21,370 bases of DNA from JACJVV01 sp047603135 (GTDB lineage: Archaea > Nanobdellota > Nanobdellia > Woesearchaeales > JACJVV01): positions 1-21,370 of the forward strand of contig JBLKOW010000006.1 in the NCBI GenBank assembly GCA_047603135.1, given 5' to 3'. The translations under genes were made by a program, and so were the position numbers. The notes under the pieces were generated by a model, which had not been told where the DNA came from, did no database searches, and saw only the letters and a program-made list of their open reading frames with translations. Shown here piece after piece: positions 7,403 through 13,514 of this stretch. Each line of letters starts with the position of its first letter. The stretch's first letter is position 1.

Positions 7403-7420
7403 ATGAAGCGAGGAGGCATT
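7403..7420. repeat. Right 18-bp direct repeat flanking the IS
   Basis: A perfect copy of 6428-6445. Sequence on either side of the pair does not match, so the duplication is exactly 18 bp. Confidence 0.8.
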
Positions 7421-7430
7421 TGCTTTGATA

Positions 7431-7522
7431 GGAACGCAAAAAGTCTGGCTTAGACGGCAAACTTATATTTTTATCTTAACAAAACACATCGCTGGGATGA
7501 GCAAAGTAAACTTTTTAGTTCC
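7431..7522. repeat. Dispersed structured repeat, copy 1
   Basis: The core 7436-7518 is alignable over its full length with copies at 9615-9696 and 11392-11474, in the same orientation. It opens gcaaaaagtc and closes actttttag. The outer stem is extended here by ggaac/gttcc (7431-7435 and 7518-7522). Conserved internal blocks are acggcaaactta, ttaacaaaacacatcgc and gagcaaagta. The inner stem-loop is weaker than in copy 2. It lies in the moxR/phosphoesterase divergent region, 10 bp from the IS direct repeat. It may be MITE-like or a structured RNA. Confidence 0.75.
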
Positions 7523-7534
7523 ATTTGTGCAAAC

Positions 7535-7543
7535 TTTTTTATA
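7535..7543 (+). promoter_or_regulatory. TATA box of the metallophosphoesterase gene
   Basis: The sequence ttttttata predicts initiation near 7566, just before the ATGs at 7571 and 7574 and about 26 nt before the ATG at 7592. Confidence 0.5.
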
Positions 7544-7591
7544 GCCAAGTACACTGATAGAAGAAGTGCGATGATGCACGGAGTTACTCAA

Positions 7592-8194
7592 ATGAGATTA
7601 CTTGTATTTACTGATACACATGGATCGATTAAAGCAGAAGATAGAATTATCAAAAAAGCAAAACGAAATAAACCAGACCTGATGCTTTGTTGTGGAGACT
7701 TTACTATTTTTATGCATGAGCCTGATCGATTTCTCAAGCGGATGAATGAAATTGGAATACCATTATTTTTAATTCACGGGAATCATGAAGATGAAGAAGA
7801 TATTGAGATAATAGCAAAAAAGTATCACAATATTACGTTTCTACATAACAAAGCAATTAGGCATAAAGACGTTATTGTTATGGGATATGGAGGAGATGGA
7901 TTCTCGCTCAAGGACCCTGCATTTAAGAAAGTTGCAAAAGTATTTCAAAAAGAATTATTTCAACATCCTGATGCGATTCAAGTATTATTACTTCATCAAC
8001 CACCACATAAGTCAGGAATTGATTTAATTTATGGTGAACATGCTGGTAATATGACAACTAAAGAATTTGTCGAGAAACATAAAGTGCATGTCGTATTTGC
8101 AGGACACCTCCATGAAAATTCTGGAAAAGAGCACAAAGACACTCATACAAGATATGTAAATCCTGGACCTTATGGAAAAATTATTACACTGTAG
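7592..8194 (+). CDS. Calcineurin-like metallophosphoesterase
   Basis: A 200-aa two-metal phosphoesterase of the small YfcE/MJ0936-like type. All signature blocks are present in order: D-x-H in FTDTHGS, GD in LCCGDF, GNHE in IHGNHEDEE, H in LLLHQPPH, and G-H-L-H in AGHLHENSG. Such enzymes hydrolyse phosphodiesters or phosphomonoesters; the substrate here cannot be told. The ATG at 7592 (MRLLVFTDTHG) fits family N-termini and has ggag 8 nt upstream. The longer start at 7571 (MMHGVTQ) is possible because it would be nearly leaderless from the TATA box. It stands alone, facing the PepSY-like gene. Confidence 0.9.
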   Translation: MRLLVFTDTHGSIKAEDRIIKKAKRNKPDLMLCCGDFTIFMHEPDRFLKRMNEIGIPLFLIHGNHEDEEDIEIIAKKYHNITFLHNKAIRHKDVIVMGYGGDGFSLKDPAFKKVAKVFQKELFQHPDAIQVLLLHQPPHKSGIDLIYGEHAGNMTTKEFVEKHKVHVVFAGHLHENSGKEHKDTHTRYVNPGPYGKIITL

Positions 8195-8240
8195 GTTTAA
8201 GTAAAGTAATATCTTAGTTAAAGAGATTCTAAATTATTAG

Positions 8241-8262
8241 ATAAGTATATTAAAGTACTTAT
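8241..8262. terminator. Palindrome between convergent genes, possible bidirectional 3' end signal
   Basis: A 7-bp perfect inverted repeat (ataagta ... tacttat, 8-nt loop) covers the stop codon of the minus-strand gene (8259-8261) and lies 47 bp after the phosphoesterase stop. An RNA hairpin could form from either strand. Archaeal termination usually relies on U-runs, so its role is uncertain. Confidence 0.35.
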
Positions 8263-8759
8263 ATTACATCTTCCTTAAAGTCCATGAGGCTTGTCTTTTT
8301 ATGAGCGACAACATCACCTGTTTCTGCATTTACTTTTACATTAACAGTACTCATCGAGAGAGTTACAAAAGTAACATTATAGACCTGACCCTCAGAAATA
8401 TTTTGAAGAATGATTATGTTCTTAGAAATAACATCCTTAGGATATTCTTTTTGAGAAAACTCCTTAGCAACATCGAGTGCCTTTGTTGCAGTAAGTTCAA
8501 CAGCATTCATGTCAAGAGCTAAAACTTTTTTGTCAGGCTCTTTAAATACTTCTTCATGGTTTTCTTTTAAGACCTCTGCACTTGATACTGCAAATGAAGT
8601 TATAGAATCATCTTTGTTATAATAGCCAATGTGCCACGCATCTTCATCACCAAACATTTGCATACAATGACATAAGTAACTATCAGGGTTTTCCTTTTGC
8701 CAATTGGTGAATACAGAGTCAGACTTAAGAGCTTCGAGCGCATCATGTAAGGATATCAT
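8259..8759 (-). CDS. PepSY-like domain protein, unknown function
   Basis: A 166-aa soluble protein without signal peptide or membrane segment. The N-terminal part (SLHDALEALKSDSVFTNWQKEN...YLCHCMQMF...WHIGYYNKDDSITSFAV) and the C-terminal part (NVTFVTLSMSTVNVKVNAETGDVVAHKKTSL) resemble PepSY-type folds. In those folds a beta-hairpin ends in a 'V-x-A-E-T-G-x-V' turn. Similar stand-alone proteins occur in DPANN genomes without assigned function. The start at 8759 is supported by a TATA-like box (8782-8789) centred 26 nt upstream, giving a leaderless message. It is convergent with the phosphoesterase gene. Confidence 0.7.
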   Translation of the reverse strand: MISLHDALEALKSDSVFTNWQKENPDSYLCHCMQMFGDEDAWHIGYYNKDDSITSFAVSSAEVLKENHEEVFKEPDKKVLALDMNAVELTATKALDVAKEFSQKEYPKDVISKNIIILQNISEGQVYNVTFVTLSMSTVNVKVNAETGDVVAHKKTSLMDFKEDVI

Positions 8760-9052
8760 ATTACAGCGAATAAATAGCTTGTTTAAATAATTTGCCTCTT
8801 TTAGTGAGTAACATTACCACTCTTATTTCTGGATGTAACCATTAACCGATGATTACCAGCACATCGAGGAGAAAGTCATTTCAAAGGGTACATTTTTGAG
8901 TGAGTTATTTTTTCTTTTCAAAGCTCAATAGATGTAAAATATTCTAAAAAAGAGATTTAAACACGTTATTTTCTAAACGAAAAGTAGGTTATTTCAGCAT
9001 ATAGATTTCACGCACAAGGTTTTTATAAATAAGTGATTTCAAAATCTAATAC
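8760..9052. other. Intergenic region, 293 bp, divergent promoters
   Basis: This stretch holds the TATA-like box of the PepSY-like gene (tttaaata, 8782-8789) and that of dut (9021-9028). Between them (about 8800-9000) I see no convincing ORF, tRNA or repeat. A short resemblance to the IS direct-repeat region (cagcacat...cgaggag near 8858) is noted but not supported. Confidence 0.5.
9021..9028 (+). promoter_or_regulatory. TATA box of dut
   Basis: The sequence gtttttataaat is centred about 28 nt before the dut ATG at 9053, consistent with a leaderless transcript. Confidence 0.6.
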
Positions 9053-9496
9053 ATGGTTACGGTAAAGATAACAAAATCACACGAAAATGCAATTATCCCT
9101 ACATACGCAAAAAAGGGTGACGCAGGTGTTGATCTTACCGCAGTCGAAAAATATGTTCTAAAGCCAGGTGAGCGAACATTAATTGCAACTGGTCTTCGTA
9201 TTGCCCTTCCCGATGGATATGAAGCACAAATACGACCTCGATCAGGTCTTGCACTCAAACATGGAATTAGCATAGTTAATTCCCCCGGTACAATTGATGC
9301 AGGATATCGAGGAGATATAGGAATTATTATCATTAACCATGGCAATTCAGAGTTTGTTGTTGAGCAAGGAATGAGAATTGCTCAAATGGTAATTAAGCAA
9401 GTTGAACAAGCAGTTTTTGAAGAGTGTGAATCACTTGATGAAACTGAACGTGGAAGTGGTGGTTTTGGCCACACAGGAGTTGAAAATAAGAAATAA
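9053..9496 (+). CDS. dut: Trimeric dUTPase (dUTP diphosphatase)
   Basis: Hydrolyses dUTP to dUMP and pyrophosphate, keeping uracil out of DNA and feeding dTMP synthesis. The 147-aa length and all five motifs of the homotrimeric family are present: GDAGVDL (motif 1), PRSGLALKHGI (2), GTIDAGYRGDIGIIIIN with its catalytic Asp (3), GMRIAQMVI (4) and the glycine-rich C-terminal RGSGGFGHTG (5). The ATG lies 28 nt after a strong TATA box. A tiny ORF with its own ribosome site follows 12 bp downstream. With the thymidylate kinase nearby it suggests a pyrimidine-nucleotide neighbourhood. Confidence 0.96.
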   Translation: MVTVKITKSHENAIIPTYAKKGDAGVDLTAVEKYVLKPGERTLIATGLRIALPDGYEAQIRPRSGLALKHGISIVNSPGTIDAGYRGDIGIIIINHGNSEFVVEQGMRIAQMVIKQVEQAVFEECESLDETERGSGGFGHTGVENKK

Positions 9497-9508
9497 AAGG
9501 TGATGAAC

Positions 9509-9598
9509 ATGGCAGTTAGTTATGAATCAATAAAACGAAATCAAACATTAGGGAAATTCTTTGTAAGTGATGAAGAAGAAGAAGAAATAAGCCCGTAA
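9509..9598 (+). CDS. 29-aa acidic-tailed small protein
   Basis: A short ORF directly after dut encodes MAVSYESIKRNQTLGKFF followed by VSDEEEEEISP. It has a good Shine-Dalgarno (aggtgat at 9498-9504, 4 nt from the ATG) and starts 12 bp after the dut stop, so it is likely on the same transcript. An in-frame ATG at 9503 is too close to the ribosome site. The product has a basic N-terminal half and a run of five Glu. I do not recognise a family. The structured repeat copy 2 begins 16 bp after its stop codon. Confidence 0.5.
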   Translation: MAVSYESIKRNQTLGKFFVSDEEEEEISP

Positions 9599-9614
9599 TT
9601 TAATTATCTTTAAC

Positions 9615-9696
9615 GTAAAAAGTCACTTGCACGGCGAACTTATGTGTTTCTTTAACAAAAAACACATTGCCTCTATGGGCAAAGTGGACTTTTTAC
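9615..9696. repeat. Dispersed structured repeat, copy 2
   Basis: The best-paired copy of the family, 82 bp. The outer stem gtaaaaagtc/gactttttac is a perfect 10 bp. It continues as acttgc against gcaaagt with one bulge. An inner stem atgtgttt/aaacacat (8 bp) encloses a 10-nt loop, ctttaacaaa, and ggc/gcc may pair between the stems. It starts 16 bp after the small ORF and ends 79 bp before the radical-SAM-like gene, so it would lie in the 3' UTR of the dut transcript. Confidence 0.8.
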
Positions 9697-9746
9697 TTAC
9701 TTATTTTACATCTTTTATTCTATTATTCATTTTTAAAGCGAAATAA

Positions 9747-9753
9747 TTTTTAA
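9747..9753 (+). promoter_or_regulatory. TATA-like box of the radical-SAM-like gene
   Basis: The sequence tttttaa is centred 26 nt before the ATG at 9776, giving a probable leaderless transcript. Confidence 0.5.
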
Positions 9754-9775
9754 GTTATTACGCATTTCCGTTAAT

Positions 9776-10513
9776 ATGGAAGTATTTATTCATTCAATTG
9801 TCACTGTTTCGCCACGAAAAATTGTCGGTAAAAACTGCGCAGAAATACACTTCACAGGGACTACGCTGCATTTTCCGTTTACTCCACCTCAAGAAAATAG
9901 TGGACTAAGCAGTATGCACGCTGTACCTATAAAAGAAATTAAGAAAGAAATTCACCTTCTTAAAAAAACAGTTAAAACTATTATTTTTAGAGGAGGAGAG
10001 CCTCTCGTCCAAAATCAAGGACTAGCACTTCTTACACAAACAGCAAAAGAATGCGGCATGTTTACAAATCTTGAAACCTATGGAACTAAGCCTGTTGCAC
10101 TTGAGGGATTATTCAAACGAAATCTAGTTGATATTGTTACATTAAAACTATATATACCACTTCGAGAATCATGGTTTAGCAAACTGCGTAAAGGCACATT
10201 ATTACAAAGCCATAAAGAGACTATTACTAACATAAAAAAGTCAATTGCTTTGATGAGTAAACAGCGAGTAAAAGTATATGTACGTATAATGGTAGTTCCA
10301 GGATTCCTCTATAAAGTTCAAGATATTGCTGCAATAATCCATACTGTTAAAGACATACCACACTGTACTATTGAATTGGTGTCATATGTAGGTCATTCTG
10401 ATCAATCTATAGGAATTAAACAACCAAGTGGAGAATTCATGGACGACATTCATCAAGCATTAAAAGAGAAGTTTCCTAATAACCATATAACTGTTGTTCA
10501 GAATATATTGTAA
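9776..10513 (+). CDS. Radical-SAM-like protein lacking the cluster cysteines
   Basis: A 245-aa protein with the shape of the NrdG/pyruvate-formate-lyase-activase-like branch of radical SAM proteins. It has an N-terminal 'FxG' strand, the SAM-binding motif GGEP (residues 73-76, FRGGEPLVQ), FTNLETYGT, and KVYVRIMVVPGF. Where family members have C-x3-C-x2-C (GCNLRCPYC style), this one reads GTTLHFPFT, so the three [4Fe-4S] ligands are replaced by T29, F33 and T36. The only cysteine nearby is C21. It should not bind the cluster in the usual way and may be a pseudoenzyme or regulatory homologue. The frame is otherwise intact with a good promoter, so it is not an obvious pseudogene. It lies between dut and tmk. 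Confidence 0.75.
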   Translation: MEVFIHSIVTVSPRKIVGKNCAEIHFTGTTLHFPFTPPQENSGLSSMHAVPIKEIKKEIHLLKKTVKTIIFRGGEPLVQNQGLALLTQTAKECGMFTNLETYGTKPVALEGLFKRNLVDIVTLKLYIPLRESWFSKLRKGTLLQSHKETITNIKKSIALMSKQRVKVYVRIMVVPGFLYKVQDIAAIIHTVKDIPHCTIELVSYVGHSDQSIGIKQPSGEFMDDIHQALKEKFPNNHITVVQNIL

Positions 10514-10567
10514 CTAGTTTTGTATTCTTTGATTTTGATTTAAACAAACTTTGAATCCTTATTTTTG

Positions 10568-11242
10568 TCATTTACTAAGAATTTTGTGTGTGTGTGCATA
10601 AAGTATTTCATGAATTATTTCAATAGGTAAAGGTTCATCTCCATCATTACATTTCAAAATATGCCACTTTTGTAATTCTGCTACACGCAGGAAAGCTTGC
10701 TCTGCTGAGCGTAAATGCTCTAAGTCACCTTCATGAAGGTCTTTTTTAGCGCCACCTACATAATCGCGATGGCCTTTTTTATCAACTAAACGTTGTCCAA
10801 TTTCAACAGGCATATGAAGCAATAATACTGCATCAGGCCGAGGTAGCTCAAAAGTACCATACTCTAAGTCCTCAACCCATGTAATAAATTCAGGAAGTTT
10901 TTCTGCAGAAATTTTACATGCCTGATGGCCTAAATTTGCTGAAACATAACGATTACATACCACAACTTTACCTTCATCAAGCCATTTTAGAATGTCTTTT
11001 CGGGCGCTATACCTATCTACTGCATAGAAAATTGAAGCCCTATAAGGACCTACCTCTTCAGCTGAGCCAAGGCGACCATTCAAATACTCTTCAACCATTT
11101 TAGCAGAAGGTTTACCGTACTGAGGAAACTCAATATACACTGCAGGAATGTTCTCTTTAACTAATCTTTCAACAAGAAGAGTTGACTGCGTCCCTTTACC
11201 AGAACCATCTGTTCCCTCGATAACAATTAACTTTCCTTTCAT
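10568..11242 (-). CDS. tmk: Thymidylate kinase
   Basis: Phosphorylates dTMP to dTDP with ATP. The 224-aa P-loop kinase shows GTDGSGKGT (residues 10-18), the DR motif in YAVDRYSAR, and the nucleotide-binding NRYVSANLGHQ. A lid segment, KKGHRDYVGGAKKDLHE, is longer than in bacterial enzymes. The substrate-site FPQYG is present. The ATG at 11242 lies 26 nt after a TATA-like box (11265-11271). It converges with the radical-SAM-like gene, with 54 bp between stop codons. Together with dUTPase it covers two steps of dTTP supply; no thymidylate synthase gene is in the window. Confidence 0.93.
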   Translation of the reverse strand: MKGKLIVIEGTDGSGKGTQSTLLVERLVKENIPAVYIEFPQYGKPSAKMVEEYLNGRLGSAEEVGPYRASIFYAVDRYSARKDILKWLDEGKVVVCNRYVSANLGHQACKISAEKLPEFITWVEDLEYGTFELPRPDAVLLLHMPVEIGQRLVDKKGHRDYVGGAKKDLHEGDLEHLRSAEQAFLRVAELQKWHILKCNDGDEPLPIEIIHEILYAHTHKILSK

Positions 11243-11264
11243 ACAAATACTCAGTCCTATTTAT

Positions 11265-11271
11265 TTTTAAA
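11265..11271 (-). promoter_or_regulatory. TATA-like box of tmk
   Basis: The minus strand reads atttaaaaataaa, centred about 26 nt before the ATG at 11242, consistent with leaderless transcription. Confidence 0.5.
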
Positions 11272-11391
11272 TATTTATGTAATGCGAGCATTATGAAATT
11301 AGATTTCACTTAAAATTATTTTTGTGATTAGACCTATCTGTCAGTTTTTAAATATTGATTTTATATTATTTACTTATACGTTTTTGAGTAC

Positions 11392-11474
11392 GTAAAAAGT
11401 TAAGCTTGCATGACGAATTTATGTTTTCTTTATCAAGAAACATATCGCCTCAGAGGGCAAAGTAGACTTTTTAC
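11392..11474. repeat. Dispersed structured repeat, copy 3, overlapping the lgt stop
   Basis: 83 bp, aligned with copies 1 and 2 in the same orientation. The outer stem is gtaaaaagt/actttttac plus a G-T pair. The inner hairpin is atgtttt-ctt / aag-aaacat around tatc. The conserved gcttgc...gggcaaagta blocks are present. The last four bases contain the TAA stop of lgt (11471-11473), so the element forms the start of the lgt 3' UTR on the minus strand. Confidence 0.8.
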
Positions 11475-12238
11475 TTTCGTCGAACTGTAAAGAAATAGAG
11501 CCAAATACCTACACCGATAACTATGATACTTAAGATTTGTCCCATTGACAAGCCTAAGATAATAAAACCTAATTGAGGATCAGGAGCACGAAAGAATTCA
11601 ATAATAAACCGAAATGAACCATACATTATAAGAAATATACTTACAAGCATTCCACGTGGAAGCTTTTTTAGTGAATAAGTTGTTAATAAAACAGTAAAAA
11701 TAATCATGTTTTTTATCGAGGCATAGATTTGAGAAGGATGTCTGCATTCTTCTTCTCCTGGAAAATAAACACACCATGATACTGAAGTTACTCTGCCGAC
11801 CAATTCAGCATTAATAAAGTTTGCAATACGACCAAGCGCAAGACCTATTGCTAAAGGAATAACAAGAATATCCCCTATTTTCAGTATATCAAGATTCTTT
11901 TTTTTAGTGTATAAATATAATGCAATTGTTGCACCAATGAACCCACCATGAAATGAAAGTCCACCTTGCCATACATAGAAAATCTCAATAAGGTTAACAC
12001 TATAATATCCAAAGTTGTAAATAATAGCATAGATTAAACGCGCACCAATAATTGCTCCAATAGCAATGTAAAGAATTATATCACTTGCCTGATCTTTTGT
12101 TAAGAGTTTGCTCTTCTCCCCTAGTTTTTGCAGTAAAAAATATCCAAGCACAAACCCTAAAATGTAGACTAGCCCATAATATCGTATAGATATAGGACCA
12201 AGACTTACAAGGACTGGATCGATGGTATGATAGAACAT
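11471..12238 (-). CDS. lgt: Prolipoprotein diacylglyceryl transferase
   Basis: Transfers a diacylglyceryl group from phosphatidylglycerol to the lipobox cysteine of exported prolipoproteins at the membrane. The 255-aa, about seven-TM protein has the Lgt signatures: GGLSFHGGF (H97, matching E. coli H103), GRIANFINAELVGR (R137 and E145), RHPSQIY (H167), and YGSFRFIIEFFRAPD (R210). All functional residues I can place are retained. The gene is bacterial in type and rare in archaea, so transfer is likely. It is divergent from signal peptidase with 42 bp between start codons. Its stop codon lies in repeat copy 3. Confidence 0.95.
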   Translation of the reverse strand: MFYHTIDPVLVSLGPISIRYYGLVYILGFVLGYFLLQKLGEKSKLLTKDQASDIILYIAIGAIIGARLIYAIIYNFGYYSVNLIEIFYVWQGGLSFHGGFIGATIALYLYTKKKNLDILKIGDILVIPLAIGLALGRIANFINAELVGRVTSVSWCVYFPGEEECRHPSQIYASIKNMIIFTVLLTTYSLKKLPRGMLVSIFLIMYGSFRFIIEFFRAPDPQLGFIILGLSMGQILSIIVIGVGIWLYFFTVRRK

Positions 12239-12250
12239 ACCTAGTAAAAT

Positions 12251-12258
12251 TATATAAA
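12251..12258 (+). promoter_or_regulatory. TATA box of the signal peptidase gene
   Basis: The sequence tatataaa is centred 26 nt before the ATG at 12281. It overlaps the space used by the divergent lgt promoter. Confidence 0.6.
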
Positions 12259-12261
12259 TGG

Positions 12262-12269
12262 TTAATAAA
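12262..12269 (-). promoter_or_regulatory. TATA-like box of lgt
   Basis: The minus strand reads ttttattaa, centred about 27 nt before the lgt ATG at 12238. Within 42 bp the two divergent core promoters face across each other, so TBP binding to one may exclude the other. Confidence 0.45.
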
Positions 12270-12280
12270 ACTTTTTACAG

Positions 12281-13015
12281 ATGGCTCGTCAAAAGCGAAA
12301 AATAAAAAATCAGAGTCCACACCATAGTCAGAATAATCATCAAAGCAATACATATCAAAAGGGTAAGGAATATGCCAAAAAGACTTGGCATTTTATTTGG
12401 CACAGTGACAGCATTTTAAGCTGGATTGTCAATATTGTTCTGGCATATGTTATTATACGATTTTTATTCTATCCAGGATTAGGAATGCTCTTTGGAACTT
12501 CATTTCCCATGGTTGCTGTTATATCAGGTAGTATGGAACACCGTATTACTGCTCAGGACTCATATCACATGCCGACACTCTGCGGAATTACTTTTGAAAA
12601 TGCTCAGCGCAGCATTAGCCCCAACCTCTATTGGGAGCACTGCGGTTCTTTTTATGAAGAATATAACATCACACAAGATAAGTTTTCATCATTCTTATTC
12701 CCACGCGGTTTCAATAAAGGCGATATTATCATAATCTATGGTCAAGATACAAAATATTTAAAAATAGGTGACGTGATTGTATTTAGAAGTAATGTTCGTG
12801 CTGAACCAATCATTCATCGTATTATCCAAATTGATGAAGTAAATGGAGAGTTTGTATTCACCACGAAAGGAGACCACAATCAAGCACTAGGCCCTATGGA
12901 TATAAACATCCAAGAATCTGCTGTGCTTGGTAAAGGTGTATTCAGAATCCCTTATTTAGGATGGGTTAAAATATGGTTTACTGACCTTGTTAATCTCGTA
13001 GCAGGAAACCGATAG
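12281..13015 (+). CDS. Signal peptidase I, archaeal Sec11-like
   Basis: Cleaves signal peptides from exported proteins at the membrane. The 244-aa protein has a basic, His/Gln-rich cytoplasmic N-terminus (residues 1-40), one strong TM segment (about 46-66) and an S26 peptidase domain. The nucleophile is S84 in SGSMEH. H179 in PIIHRII takes the place of the bacterial lysine, the Ser/His type of archaea and eukaryotes. TKGDHN (D198) is the conserved acid. An insertion of about 60 residues with two cysteines (C101, C121) separates the serine from the GDIIIIY strand. The start lies 26 nt after a TATA box. It is followed by transcription factor S after 10 bp. Confidence 0.93.
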   Translation: MARQKRKIKNQSPHHSQNNHQSNTYQKGKEYAKKTWHFIWHSDSILSWIVNIVLAYVIIRFLFYPGLGMLFGTSFPMVAVISGSMEHRITAQDSYHMPTLCGITFENAQRSISPNLYWEHCGSFYEEYNITQDKFSSFLFPRGFNKGDIIIIYGQDTKYLKIGDVIVFRSNVRAEPIIHRIIQIDEVNGEFVFTTKGDHNQALGPMDINIQESAVLGKGVFRIPYLGWVKIWFTDLVNLVAGNR

Positions 13016-13025
13016 AGGTATAACA

Positions 13026-13340
13026 ATGCAATTTTGTCCAAAATGTGGAGCGCTTTTGATTCCTAAAAAAAATAAGAATAATGTTACCTGTAGTTGTGGC
13101 TATGTTCACAAAGAGTCTGTTAGCTTGAGTGTTTCTGAAAAAATTGATGAGCAGAAAGAAATTGAAGTAATGAATATGCAGGATAAAATTGATACGCTCC
13201 CCGTAACTGAAGTTGAATGCCCTAAATGTGGTCATGATAAAGCGCGGTTCTGGATGATGCAAACACGCTCAGCAGATGAAGCTGAAACACGATTCTTTCG
13301 CTGTGAGAAATGTAAACACGTTTGGCGAGATGCTGCGTAG
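13026..13340 (+). CDS. tfs: Transcription factor S (TFS, TFIIS-like cleavage factor)
   Basis: Stimulates transcript cleavage by backtracked archaeal RNA polymerase. The 104-aa protein has an N-terminal zinc ribbon (FCPKCGALL ... CSCG). The C-terminal TFIIS-type ribbon (CPKCGHDKARFWMMQTRSADEAETRFFRCEKC) contains the catalytic acidic pair DE in the RSADEAE loop. Length and motifs are standard. The ribosome site gaggt lies 7 nt before the ATG, and the gene follows signal peptidase by 10 bp, so they form one operon. The frame and key residues are complete. Confidence 0.96.
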   Translation: MQFCPKCGALLIPKKNKNNVTCSCGYVHKESVSLSVSEKIDEQKEIEVMNMQDKIDTLPVTEVECPKCGHDKARFWMMQTRSADEAETRFFRCEKCKHVWRDAA

Positions 13341-13420
13341 ATAGTGAATTGAGTTTCTTTGATATGATTTTCTTTTATTTATAGTAACACTTATGTCGTA
13401 TTCTCATTATGGATTTCGAG

Positions 13421-13441
13421 AGATACCTAGTAAGATACCTA
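13421..13441. promoter_or_regulatory. Direct repeat AGATACCTA x2 upstream of glyA
   Basis: Two identical 9-bp copies (13421-13429 and 13433-13441) are spaced 12 bp apart and end 16 bp before the glyA TATA box. This is a plausible activator or operator site; the protein is unknown. Confidence 0.35.
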
Positions 13442-13457
13442 ATTAACTACCATAATT

Positions 13458-13466
13458 CATATAAAG
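13458..13466 (+). promoter_or_regulatory. TATA box of the glyA operon
   Basis: The sequence catataaag predicts initiation near 13488, giving a leader of about 27 nt that carries the Shine-Dalgarno gaggtg at 13502-13507. Confidence 0.5.
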
Positions 13467-13514
13467 ATGCATTGATAAGGAAGAGGATATAGAAGCTAGT
13501 CGAGGTGGGTGCTA

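Noticed and set aside
8857..8885. Resemblance to the IS right flank (cagcacat ... cgaggag ... catt)
   Set aside because: Matches are short and need gaps, and there is no inverted end next to it. Probably chance.
8845..8900. C/D box guide RNA candidate (cgatgatta ...)
   Set aside because: The C box is imperfect and there is no convincing D box at the right distance.
9046..9345. 99-aa open frame on the minus strand
   Set aside because: It is a shadow of the dUTPase gene; the proline/serine-rich translation is typical of an antisense frame.
12081..12353. 90-aa minus-strand frame across the lgt/signal peptidase junction
   Set aside because: It overlaps two well-supported genes and their shared promoter, and shows no recognisable domain.
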